DNA from: Nemertoderma westbladi | Lineage: Eukaryota; Xenacoelomorpha; Nemertodermatida; Nemertodermatidae | Reading direction: 5' to 3' | DNA length: 45,910 nt | NCBI GenBank assembly: GCA_032718475.1 | Contig: JAUCBJ010003178.1 | Coordinates: forward strand, 1 to 45,910 | Shown here: one piece after another, positions 33,701 through 44,640 of the stretch | Layout of the letters: each line of letters begins with the position of its first letter | Numbering within the stretch: position 1 is the first letter of the stretch | The notes under the pieces: generated by a model | What the model was told of the DNA's origin: nothing | What the model saw: only the letters and a program-made list of their open reading frames with translations | Databases searched by the model: none | Program-made: the position numbers and the translations under genes

Positions 33701-36700
33701 ACCGGATCAATCCTAAAGATAGGTAGGTTGAGTGGACAAGGGGAACGGATCAATCCAAAAGATAGGTAGGTTGACAGGACAATGGGAACGGATCAATCCA
33801 AAAGATAGGTAGGTTGATCGGACAAGGGGAACGGATCAATCCTAAAGATAGGTAGGTTGAGTGGACAAGGGGAACGGTTCAATCCAAAAGATAGGTAGGT
33901 TGAGTTGACAAGGGGAACGGATCAATCCAAAAGATAGGTAGGTTGACAGGACAAGGGGAACGGATCAATCCAAAAGATAGGTAGGTTGAGAGGACAAGGG
34001 GAACGGATCAATCCTAAAGATAGGTAGGTTGAGAGGACAAGGGGAACGGATCAATCCAAAAGATAGGTAGGTTGACAGGACAAGGGGAACGGATCAATCC
34101 AAAAGATAGGTAGGTTGAGTGGACAAGGGGACCGGATCAATCCAATTGATAGGTAGGTTGAGAGGACAAGGGGAACGGATCAATCCAAAAGATAGGTAGG
34201 TTGAGTGGACAAGGGGACCGGATCAATCCAATTGATAGGTAGGTTGAGAGGACAAGGGGAACGGATCAATCCTAAAGATAGGTAGGTTGAGAGGACAAGG
34301 GGAACGGATCAATCCTAAAGATAGGTAGGTTGAGAGGACAAGGGGAACGGATCAATCCTAAAGATAGGTAGGTTGAGAGGACAAGGGGAACGGATCAATC
34401 CTAAAGATAGGTAGGTTGAGTGGACAAGGGGACCGGATCAATCCAATTGATAGGTAGGTTGACAGGACAAGGGGAACGGATCAATCCAAAAGATAGGTAG
34501 GTTGAGTGGACAAGGGGACCGGATCAATCCAATTGATAGGTAGGTTGAGAGGACAAGGGGAACGGATCAATCCTAAAGATAGGTAGGTTGAGAGGACAAG
34601 GGGAACGGATCAATCCTAAAGATAGGTAGGTTGAGAGGACAAGGGGAACGGATCAATCCTAAAGATAGGTAGGTTGAGAGGACAAGGGGAACGGATCAAT
34701 CCAAAAGATAGGTAGGTTGACAGGACAAGGGGAACGGATCAATCCAAAAGATAGGTAGGTTGACAGGACAAGGGGAACGGATCAATCCAAAAGATATGTA
34801 GGTTGAGTGGACAAGGGGACCGGATTAATCCAATTGATAGGTAGGTTGAGAGGACAAGGGGAACGGATCAATCCTAAAGATAGGTAGGTTGACAGGACAA
34901 GGGGACCGGATCAATCCAAAAGATAGGTAGGTTGAGAGGACAAGGGGAACGGATCAATCCTAAAGATAGGTAGGTTGAGAGGACAAGGGGAACGGATCAA
35001 TCCAAAAGATAGGTAGGTTGACTGGACAAGGGGAACGGATCAATCCAAAAGATAGGTAGGTTGAGAGGACAAGGGGAACGGATCAATCCAAAAGATAGGT
35101 AGGTTGAGTGGACAAGGGGAACGGATCAATCCAAAAGATAGGTAGGTTGAGAGGACAAGGGGAACGGATCAATCCAAAAGATAGGTAGGTTGAGTGGACA
35201 AGGGGAACGGATCAATCCAAAAGATAGGTAGGTTGACAGGACAAGGGGAACGGATCAATCCAAAAGATAGGTAGGTTGAGAGGACAAGGGGAACGGATCA
35301 ATCCTAAGGATAGGTAGGTTGAGAGGACAAGGGGAACGGATCAATCCAAAAGATAGGTAGGTTGACAGGACAAGGGGAACGGATCAATCCAAAAGATAGG
35401 TAGGTTGAGTGGACAAGGGGACCGGATCAATCCAATTGATAGGTAGGTTGAGAGGACAAGGGGAACGGATCAATCCTAAAGATAGGTAGGTTGACAGGAC
35501 AAGGGGGCCGGATCAATCCAAAAGACAGGTAGGTTGAGAGGACAAGGGGAACGGATCAATCCTAAAGATAGGTAGGTTGAGAGGACAAGGGGAACGGATC
35601 AATCCAAAAGATAGGTAGGTTGACAGGACAAGGGGAACGGATCAATCCAAAAGATAGGTAGGTTGAGAGGACAAGGGGAACGGATCAATCCTAAAGATAG
35701 GTAGGTTGAGAGGACAAGGGGAACGGATCAATCCAAAAGATAGGTAGGTTGGCAGGACAAGGGGAACGGATCAATCCAAAAGATAGGTAGGTTGAGAGGA
35801 CAAGGGGAACGGATCAATCCAAAAGATAGGTAGGTTGAGAGGACAAGGGGAACGGATCAATCCTAAAGATAGGTAGGTTGAGAGGACAAGGGGAACGGAT
35901 CAATCCAAAAGATAGGTAGGTTGACAGGACAAGGGGAACGGATCAATCCAAAAGATAGGTAGGTTGAGTGGACAAGGGGAACGGATCAATCCAAAAGATA
36001 GGTAGGTTGAGTGGACAAGGGGACCGGATCAATCCAATTGATAGGTAGGTTGAGAGGACAAGGGGAACAGATCAATCCAAAAGATAGTTAGGTTGAGTGG
36101 ACAAGGGGAACGGATCAATCGTAAAGATAGGTAGGTTGAGAGGACAAGGGGAACGGATCAATCCTAAAGATAGGTAGGTTGAGAGGACAAGGGGAACGGA
36201 TCAATCCTAAAGATAGGTAGGTTGAGAGGACAAGGGGAACGGATCAATCCTAAAGATAGGGGAACGGATCAATCCAAAAGATAGGTAGGTTGAGTGGACA
36301 AGGGGACCGGATCAATCCAATTGATAGGTAGGTTGAGAGGACAAGGGGAACGGATCAATCCTAAAGATAGGTAGGTTGAGAGGACAAGGGGAACGGATCA
36401 ATCCTAAAGATAGGTAGGTTGAGAGGACAAGGGGAACGGATCAATCCAAAAGATAGGTAGGTTGAGAGGACAAGGGGACCGGATCAATCCAAAAGATAGG
36501 TAGGTTGACAGGACAAGGGGACCGGATCAATCCAAAAGATAGGTAGGTTGAGTGGACAAGGGGAACGGATCAATCCAAAAGATAGGTAGGTTGAGTGGAC
36601 AAGGGGAACGGATCAATCCTAAAGATAGGTAGGTTGAGTGGACAAGGGGAACGGATCAATCCAAAAGATAGGTAGGTTGACAGGACAATGGGAACGGATC

Positions 36701-39700
36701 AATCCAAAAGATAGGTAGGTTGATCGGACAAGGGGAACGGATCAATCCTAAAGATAGGTAGGTTGAGTGGACAAGGGGAACGGTTCAATCCAAAAGATAG
36801 GTAGGTTGAGTTGACAAGGGGAACGGATCAATCCAAAAGATAGGTAGGTTGACAGGACAAGGGGAACGGATCAATCCAAAAGATAGGTAGGTTGAGAGGA
36901 CAAGGGGAACGGATCAATCCTAAAGATAGGTAGGTTGAGAGGACAAGGGGAACGGATCAATCCAAAAGATAGGTAGGTTGACAGGACAAGGGGAACGGAT
37001 CAATCCAAAAGATAGGTAGGTTGAGTGGACAAGGGGACCGGATCAATCCAATTGATAGGTAGGTTGAGAGGACAAGGGGAACGGATCAATCCAAAAGATA
37101 GGTAGGTTGAGTGGACAAGGGGACCGGATCAATCCAATTGATAGGTAGGTTGAGAGGACAAGGGGAACGGATCAATCCTAAAGATAGGTAGGTTGAGAGG
37201 ACAAGGGGAACGGATCAATCCTAAAGATAGGTAGGTTGAGAGGACAAGGGGAACGGATCAATCCTAAAGATAGGTAGGTTGAGAGGACAAGGGGAACGGA
37301 TCAATCCTAAAGATAGGTAGGTTGAGTGGACAAGGGGACCAGATCAATCCAATTGATAGGTAGGTTGAGAGGACAAGGGGAACGGATCAATCCAAAAGAT
37401 AGGTAGGTTGAGTGGACAAGGGGACCGGATCAATCCAATTGATAGGTAGGTTGAGAGGACAAGGGGAACGGATCAATCCTAAAGATAGGTAGGTTAAGAG
37501 GACAAGGGGAACGGATCAATCCTAAAGATAGGTAGGTTGAGTGGACAAGGGGAATGGATCAATCCAAAAGATAGGTAGGTTGAGAGGACAAGGGGAACGG
37601 ATCAATCCTAAAGATAGGTAGGTTGAGAGGACAAGGGGAACGGATCAATCCAAAAGATAGGTAGGTTGACAGGACAAGGGGAACGGATCAATTCAAAAGA
37701 TAGGTAGGTTGAGTGGACAAGGGGACCGGATCAATCCAATTGATAGGTAGGTTGAGAGGACAAGGGGAACGGATCAATCCTAAAGATAGGTAGGTTGAGA
37801 GGACAAGGGGAACGGATCAATTCTAAAGATAGGTAGGTTGAGAGGACAAGGGGAACGGATCAATCCTAAAGATAGGTAGGTTGAGAGGACAAGGGGAACG
37901 GATCAATCCAAAAGATAGGTAGGTTGACAGGACAAGGGGAACGGATCAATCCAAAAGATAGGTAGGTTGACAGGACAAGGGGAACGGATCAATCCAAAAG
38001 ATATGTAGGTTGAGTGGACAAGGGGACCGGATCAATCCAATTGATAGGTAGGTTGAGAGGACAAGGGGAACGGATCAATCCTAAAGATAGGTAGGTTGAG
38101 AGGACAAGGGGAACGGATCAATCCTAAAGATAGGTAGGTTGAGAGGACAAGGGGAACGGATCAATCCAAAAGATAGGTAGGTTGAGAGGACAAGGGGAAC
38201 GGATCAATCCAAAAGATAGGTAGGTTGACAGGACAAGGGGACCGGATCAATCCAAAAGATAGGTAGGTTGAGTGGACAAGGGGAACGGATCAATCCAAAA
38301 GATAGGTAGGTTGAGTGGACAAGGGGAACGGATCAATCCTAAAGATAGGTAGGTTGAGTGGACAAGGGGAACGGATCAATCCAAAAGATAGGTAGGTTGA
38401 CAGGACAAGGGGAACGGATCAATCCAAAAGATAGGTAGGTTGAGTGGACAAGGGGAACGGATCAATCCTAAAGATAGGTAGGTTGAGTGGACAAGGGGAA
38501 CGGATCAATCCAAAAGATAGGTAGGTTGAGTTGACAAGGGGAACGGATCAATCCAAAAGATAGGTAGGTTGACAGGACAAGGGGAACGGATCAATCCAAA
38601 AGATAGGTAGGTTGACAGGACAAGGGGAACGGATCAATCCAAAAGATAGGTAGGTTGAGTGGACAAGGGGAACGGATCAATCCAAAAGATAGGTAGGTTG
38701 ACAGGACAAGGGGAACGGATCAATCCAAAAGATAGGTAGGTTGAGTGGACAAGGGGAACGGATCAATCCTAAAGATAGGTAGGTTGAGTTGACAAGGGGA
38801 ACGGATCAATCCAAAAGATAGGTAGGTTGACAGGACAAGGGGAACGGATCAATCCAAAAGATAGGTAGGTTGACAGGACAAGGGGAACGGATCAATCCAA
38901 AAGATAGGTAGGTTGAGTGGACAAGGGGAACGGATCAATCCAAAAGATAGGTAGGTTGACAGGACAAGGGGAACGGATCAATCCAAAAGATAGGTAGGTT
39001 GACAGGACAAGGGGAACGGATCAATCCTAAAGATAGGTAGGTTGAGAGGACAAGGGGAACGGATCAATCCTGAAGATAGGTAGGTTGAGTGGACAAGGGG
39101 AACGGATCAATCCAAAAGATAGGTAGGTTAGAGGACAAGGGGAACGGATCAATCCAAAAGATAGGTGGGTTGCCAGGACCAGGGGAACGGATCAATCCAA
39201 AAGATAGGTAGGTTGAGAGGACAAGGGGAACGGATCAATCCAATTGATAGGTAGGTTGGGAGGACAAGGGGAACGCATCAATCCAAAAGATAGGTAGGTT
39301 GTCAGGACAAGGGGAACGGATCAATCCTAAAGATAGGTAGGTTGCCAGGACAAGGGGAACGGATCAATCCAAAAGATAGGTAGGTTGAGTGGACAAGGGG
39401 AACGGATCAATCCAAAAGATAGGTAGGTTAGAGGACAAGGGGAACGGATCAATCCAAAAGATAGGTAGGTTGCCAGGACAAGGGGAACGGATCAATCCAA
39501 AAGATAGGTAGGTTGAGTGGACAAGGGGACCGGATCAATCCAATTGATAGGTAGGTTGAGAGGACAAGGGGAACGGATCAATCCAAAAGATAGGTAGGTT
39601 GTCAGGACAAGGGGAACGGATCAATCCTAAAGATAGGTAGGTTGAGAGGACAAGGGGAACGGATCAATCCAAAAGATAGGTAGGTTGAGTGGACAAGGGG

Positions 39701-40635
39701 ACCGGATCAATCCAATTGATAGGTAGGTTGAGAGGACAAGGGGAACGGATCAATCCTAAAGATAGGTAGGTTGAGTGGACAAGGGGAACGGATCAATCCA
39801 AAAGATAGGTAGGTTGACAGGACAAGGGGAACGGATCAATCCAAATGATAGGTAGGTTGACAGGACAAGGGGAACGGATCAATCCTAAAGATAGGTAGGT
39901 TGAGAGGACAAGGGGAACGGATCAATCCTAAAGATAGGTAGGTTGAGAGGACAAGGGGAACGGATCAATCCTAAAGATAGGTAGGTTGAGTGGACAAGGG
40001 GAACGGATCAATCCAAAAGATAGGTAGGTTGCCAGGACAAGGGGAACGGATCAATCCAAAAGATAGGTAGGTTGACAGGACAAGGGGAACGGATCAATCC
40101 AAAAGATAGGTAGGTTGAGAGGACAAGGGGACCGGATCAATCCAATTGATAGGTAGGTTGCCAGGACAAGGGGAACGGATCAATCCAAAAGATAGGTAGG
40201 TTGACAGGACAAGGGGAACGGATCAATCCAAAAGATAGGTAGGTTGAGAGGACAAGGGGAACGGATCAATCCTAAAGATAGGTAGGTTGAGTGGACAAGG
40301 GGAACGGATCAATCCAAAAGATAGGTAGGTTGACAGGACAAGGGGAACGGATCAATCCAAAAGATAGGTAGGTTGACAGGACAAGGGGAACGGATCAATC
40401 CTAAAGATAGGTAGGTTGAGAGGACAAGGGGAACGGATCAATCCTAAAGATAGGTAGGTTGAGAGGACAAGGGGAACGGATCAATCTTAAAGATAGGTAG
40501 GTTGAGTGGACAAGGGGAACGGATCAATCCTAAAGATAGGTAGGTTGACAGGACAAGGGGAACGGATCAATCCAAAAGATAGGTAGGTTGAGAGGACAAG
40601 GGGAACGGATCAATCCAAAAGATAGGTAGGTTGAC
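27766..40635 (+). repeat. 43 bp minisatellite, right block (about 299 units)
   Basis: Continuation of the same array after the nested transposon, with the CCAATTGAT and GGGGACCGG variants commoner than at the start of the left block. Two 25 bp short units (18 bp deleted, reading GATAGGGGAACGG) lie near 33351 and 36257. Rare private variants recur at fixed distances, revealing large internal duplications. The array stops after GGTAGGTTGAC at about 40635, abutting LINE-derived sequence. Confidence 0.97.
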
Positions 40636-41458
40636 TTGTAATCATATGTTGTTTAAAAATATGGACCGCCGTATCGGCACAATTCATGGGAATCCCAAGA
40701 CAAAAGTTATATGTTGCTACAGTCCAACCAATGCCTCAGAGCCAGAACAAGCAGTCAAGTTTTTTGAAGATCTGACTGGACTTTTAAAGGAAAGGACATT
40801 CCGAAACACAATGTCGAATAATTGCTGGTGACCTGAATACGCAAATTGGCCCAGAAGACATCAAGGGTTACACATATAACACCAGTTCTAATGGAAATGG
40901 GTACTTACTTTTAGACCTAATGGTGAATGTGAATTGATAGCAACAAACAACACATTCGAAAAGAGTAAGGGGAAGCTATGGACCTTTCAATACCCTAATG
41001 GAACCAAAGCACAACTGGATTACATCCTTATAAGTGGAGAAACAGCATGATCAACTGCGAGGCATACAGCTTGTTCAACCTAATTGGTTCGGACCACAGA
41101 ATTGTGACTGCAGAGATCAGACTCAGTTAGAGAACCAGCAAACCCAGGACAAGCAAGCAAATCAAGTATGACTGTAAAGGATGCTTACACAGTAGAAGTT
41201 CAACGTAAACAGCGAAAACATCAACAAGGTTGAGAAAGCTAAAGAAGATCTTAAATTGGCCTACAACATCAGCCTTGAGAAGTACATACAAGATGGAAGA
41301 AATTACAACTGCTTACATACAGCAATCCAATCAAGACTTACCTGGCAAACTGTAAATGAGGTATCTGGTCGGAAAAGTTGTGCAAAGGGGTGCCTCAAAA
41401 CTGATAGTCCCGAAGAACTTGATGGGAAATGGAAAGATGACATCAGCAACTTATACTA
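40636..41458 (+). pseudogene. Decayed LINE endonuclease (EEP/APE-type) segment
   Basis: Reading across at least three frameshifts or stops, the + strand gives GTIHGNPKTKVICCYSPTNA, then IIAGDLNTQIG, then LWTFQYPNGTKAQLDYILI, then FNLIGSDHRIVTAEIRLS. GDLNTQIG, the LDYILI strand and SDHRIV are the conserved catalytic blocks of the endonuclease/exonuclease/phosphatase domain that nicks target DNA in LINEs of L1/RTE/CR1 type. The N-terminal part of the domain and the reverse transcriptase are missing. A following frame (41256-41459, KLAYNISLEKYIQDG before its first Met) is the linker after the nuclease. The piece is non-functional. Its left edge coincides with the end of the minisatellite. Confidence 0.8.
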
Positions 41459-41459
41459 A

Positions 41460-41520
41460 AAATTCTGCTTATAATTATTACTTTAATTAATTATAAATTA
41501 ATTAATTAATTAATTATAAC
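41460..41520. other. AT-rich junction between the two retroelements
   Basis: About 60 bp of TTAATTAATTAATTAATTATAAC-like sequence with TTAA iterations, immediately before the GC-richer retrotransposon frame. It may mark the tail of the older element or the insertion target of the newer one. Confidence 0.5.
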
Positions 41521-44500
41521 GGTACGCACCAGCGCCCTCAGTACCCATTGTCCATCGTGCGCGCGGTTAGTGGCCATCAAAGCAAATGGTACTCTACGCA
41601 TTCACGGACCAGTCTCCCAACGTTGCCCAGGGTCAGATCACCCTGCAGGAATGACAACTGGTCCCCCAACCCATTTGGGAAGCCAATCATCTGGTGAGAC
41701 AGTGGAGCCATCAGACAGGGATATTCTTAATCAGTTACAGGGATGGCGATGTCGCCAGTTGAGACATGTCCCTAAGGCATCGAGGACCAGCTTAGCGGAC
41801 CTATTGGGTGAAATCTTAACTACGGTAGCGGAAGACCCATTGAACATACAGGCTTGGGTCCGGTTACTCATGGTTGGACACTGCTGTATCCCGGCCCCTA
41901 GACGAGGTGGAAGGAAGCACCATCGATCCCTTGCCACTCATGTCAACCAGAAGATTGCGGACTTCCGAGCTATGACTCAAGGGGGCCTGGGTCTCCCTCC
42001 GCCACGGTCTGTTCCCCCGAGATCAGTTTCACAAAAGATCCAAGGGGACTCCATTCGCCTAGCCACAGCGGTTGCCGAGAAGATAGAGGATGGGGACATT
42101 AAGGGAGCCATCAGGTTGGCATCCTCAAGGGATACTATCGCCCCAGATACACCAGAGACACGTTTAGGTCTACAGGAGAAACACCCACCCCGACCCCTTG
42201 ATAGGAGAGAACCACCCCCACCAGTTACTCAATCCGCTCGACCCTGCTCTCCCACCATTCTTCGGCAGTTAATCGCTTCATTCCCCAGTGGAAGTGCAGG
42301 TGGGCCAGATGGGCTGCGTCCCCAGATTCTGAAGGATTTAGTTTCACCTACCAATGGTGAAGCAGGTGAGCGCCTACTCACATCCCTTGCATGTTTTGTT
42401 GACAGCACTGTTGCAGGCGAGATACCAGTTCCTGTCCGCCCACTTTTCTTTGGGGCTAATCTTTTTGCCTTCACAAAGAGAGGTGGTGGAATCCGCCCTA
42501 TTGCTGTTGGGGTCACCTTACGACGGCTATGTGGAAAGTTCGTCGGTTACATAGTGGCGGACCAACGGACCCAGTCATATGGGGCAGTGCAGCTAGGAAT
42601 TGGTTGCAAGCTTGGCGCTGAGGCGGCAGTCCATGCTACAAGGGCACTTGTGTGTGGTGAGAACCATCCGGGGACGGTGTTACTTAAAGTTGATTTCAGC
42701 AACGCGTTTAATTCCATTAGACGAGACACCATGCTGGAGAGCATACATTCCCAGTATCCCTCCATCTATAACTACACCCTCGCGGCGTATGGAGCGGCAA
42801 CCTTCCTTCTCCATGGTAATGACACCATCCTCTCCGACGAGGGAATACAACAGGGGGATACTGATGGACCTCGCCTCTTCGGGGATACTGCGAATCCAAT
42901 CATCCAGGGGCTGGAATCTCGCTTCAATGTCTGGTACCTGGATGATGGGAACATTGCTGATGACTATCGCACTGTCCTACAGGACCTGGAGAAGGTTATT
43001 AACGAAGGGAAGGGATATGGGCTATCTATCAACCCAAAGAAGAGTGAGGTGTTCTTCCTGGGTACTGAGTCAGAGGAGTCCCAGGCCCAAATACGATCAG
43101 CATTTGATGCCATTTGCCCGGGTATCCAGTACCCTCCACTGGACCAGTTAACAATGCTGGGGTCTCCGATTGGTGAAACTGCCATCACCTCCTGTCTGAC
43201 AAGAAAGGTGGGGGACCTCTCCACGCTTGTCAGCCGTCTTCCACTGCTGGAGGCCCACCACGGTTTCTTCCTCCTGAGGAACTCGTTCGCCATGCCACGG
43301 CTTACGTACTTCCTCAGGACGGCTCCCTGCTTCCAGTTCCCAGCACTTCTCAGGGACTACGACCGAATCCTCCGAAGTGCCCTCCAAGAGGTCGCCAATA
43401 CCGACATTGGCGATCAAGCCTGGGCCCAGGCCTGCCTCCCAGCACGATTGGGTGGACTAGGATTGAGCTCGGCGGTGCAGCTCGCACCCTCTGCCTTTTT
43501 GGCTTCAGCGGCTGCCTGTACCGAGCTCTCCAACCGTCTACACCAGTCCGAGGGGTCTCCTGGACCATACATGGAGTCGGCCCATGCTACCCGAAGTGCA
43601 TCCCTACCGCGAGATTCAGCACCACCTCCCGCTGTATCGAGTCAGAGAGCCTGGATGCTCCCAGTTCACGAGGAGAATCTCGCCACCCTACGCCTCGTGG
43701 CTACACCCCTTGATCTCGCCCGTTTGAACTCCCTCGCTGACCCTACTGCGGGCTGCTGGATCGATGCACTTCCTAGCGCCTCATTAGGACTGAAGCTTTC
43801 GAATTCGCAGTTTCGAATCGCCATTGCCACTCGCCTTGGATGTAAAGTAGTGGAACCCCACACATGCGATCGATGTGGAACTCCAGTGGCTGCGAATGGC
43901 CTCCACGGCCTTTCCTGTCGGAGGAGCGCTGGCCGTCATGCCCGCCATGCGATGTTGAATGACATTGTGAGGCGGGCGCTGGTCAGCTGTGGGGTCCCTT
44001 CCATCCTGGAGCCCCCAGGCCTCTGCAGGAATGATGGGAAGAGGGTAGATGGAGTCACCCTGGTTCCATGGTCCCAGGGCCGAACCCTCACCTGGGATGC
44101 CACAGTGGTCGATCCGCTGGCACCAAGCCATGTGCACCAGACGCTAATTGCCGGAGGGCGCACCGTGGAGGGAGCAGAACGTGGCAAAAATGCCACCTAC
44201 AACGAGGTGATGGAGCGAGGCCACATCTTCCATCCCGTGGCCTTTGAAACCTTGGGTCGCCCCGGCCCGGAGACCTCCAACTTCCTCCATGAGATTGGTT
44301 CCCGTCTGCAGATAGTTACCCACGAACCCCGCTCTCACCGGTTCCTTCTACAACGAATCGGTATAGCCATTCTCGTGGGTAATGCCGCTTCCATCCTAGC
44401 GACGGCGGGACCTTCTCCAGGCGGCCTCTTTGAGCACCCAGACCAACATCGTTAGTTAGGATGTAGAAAGGGCGAAACCAATCGAAATCACCGAAATGGT

Positions 44501-44640
44501 AGCCAATGGAGGAACCAATGGGACAACTGGAACAGTGGTCAATAAAATCTCGCTGCTATCAATAAACTCAAGGAGACCCCACAGAGCGCTGAAGATACCG
44601 CGTAGCCGTAGAGACTGATACCCTGTGCTACATTAATATC
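41521..44640 (+). mobile_element. Non-LTR retrotransposon with restriction-like endonuclease, probably 5'-truncated
   Basis: The segment holds one long frame and a short 3' untranslated part. Base composition is clearly richer in G+C than its AT-rich flanks, marking it as a separate insertion. No long terminal repeats are seen. The right boundary is uncertain: G+C falls after about 44640 and an A-rich stretch lies at 44730-44780. The left boundary is set near 41521, where TTAA-rich DNA gives way to GGTACGCACC. No target duplication was identified. Confidence 0.65.
41570..44455 (+). CDS. Retrotransposon polyprotein: zinc finger, reverse transcriptase, CCHC knuckle, restriction-like endonuclease
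   Basis: An uninterrupted frame of 961 residues from a GTG at 41570; it is open back to 41510 with no ATG, and that extension supplies CPSC ahead of LRIHGP and QRCPGS, completing an N-terminal C-x2-C..H..C finger. Reverse transcriptase blocks follow: GGPDGLRPQIL (about 244-254), RPIAVGVTLRRL (309-320), motif A VDFSNAFNSI (374-383), motif B GIQQGDTDGPRLF (425-437) and motif C WYLDDG (455-460). A knuckle C766-x2-C769-x9-H779-x3-C783 precedes KRVDG (824-828) and LTWDATVVD (840-848), laid out like the PD..D restriction-like endonuclease of R2-type elements. It would copy its own RNA at a nicked target site. Oddities are YLDD instead of the usual YADD/FADD, T in place of P in QGDP, and V in place of P in the endonuclease PD. 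There is no obvious start codon, so this copy is probably truncated despite its clean frame. Confidence 0.8.
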   Translation: MAIKANGTLRIHGPVSQRCPGSDHPAGMTTGPPTHLGSQSSGETVEPSDRDILNQLQGWRCRQLRHVPKASRTSLADLLGEILTTVAEDPLNIQAWVRLLMVGHCCIPAPRRGGRKHHRSLATHVNQKIADFRAMTQGGLGLPPPRSVPPRSVSQKIQGDSIRLATAVAEKIEDGDIKGAIRLASSRDTIAPDTPETRLGLQEKHPPRPLDRREPPPPVTQSARPCSPTILRQLIASFPSGSAGGPDGLRPQILKDLVSPTNGEAGERLLTSLACFVDSTVAGEIPVPVRPLFFGANLFAFTKRGGGIRPIAVGVTLRRLCGKFVGYIVADQRTQSYGAVQLGIGCKLGAEAAVHATRALVCGENHPGTVLLKVDFSNAFNSIRRDTMLESIHSQYPSIYNYTLAAYGAATFLLHGNDTILSDEGIQQGDTDGPRLFGDTANPIIQGLESRFNVWYLDDGNIADDYRTVLQDLEKVINEGKGYGLSINPKKSEVFFLGTESEESQAQIRSAFDAICPGIQYPPLDQLTMLGSPIGETAITSCLTRKVGDLSTLVSRLPLLEAHHGFFLLRNSFAMPRLTYFLRTAPCFQFPALLRDYDRILRSALQEVANTDIGDQAWAQACLPARLGGLGLSSAVQLAPSAFLASAAACTELSNRLHQSEGSPGPYMESAHATRSASLPRDSAPPPAVSSQRAWMLPVHEENLATLRLVATPLDLARLNSLADPTAGCWIDALPSASLGLKLSNSQFRIAIATRLGCKVVEPHTCDRCGTPVAANGLHGLSCRRSAGRHARHAMLNDIVRRALVSCGVPSILEPPGLCRNDGKRVDGVTLVPWSQGRTLTWDATVVDPLAPSHVHQTLIAGGRTVEGAERGKNATYNEVMERGHIFHPVAFETLGRPGPETSNFLHEIGSRLQIVTHEPRSHRFLLQRIGIAILVGNAASILATAGPSPGGLFEHPDQHR

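Noticed and set aside
9741-40635. CRISPR array
   Set aside because: Units are contiguous without unique spacers, and the surrounding gene is a spliced animal gene.
9775-40635. Recursive splicing through AG|GT in each unit
   Set aside because: The juxtaposed AG|GT looks like a ratchet site, but the upstream bases (CCAAAAGAT) are purine-rich with no polypyrimidine tract, so an acceptor is unlikely.
9741-40635. Centromeric satellite or pure assembly artefact
   Set aside because: The array lies inside an intact, correctly phased gene and begins at an exon sequence. Block structure and private variants argue for real sequence, although exact copy number needs long reads.
42600-43151. 183-residue frame overlapping the retrotransposon
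   Set aside because: It is a shifted-frame shadow of the reverse transcriptase region, with no domain of its own. The same applies to the other frames between 41731 and 44338.
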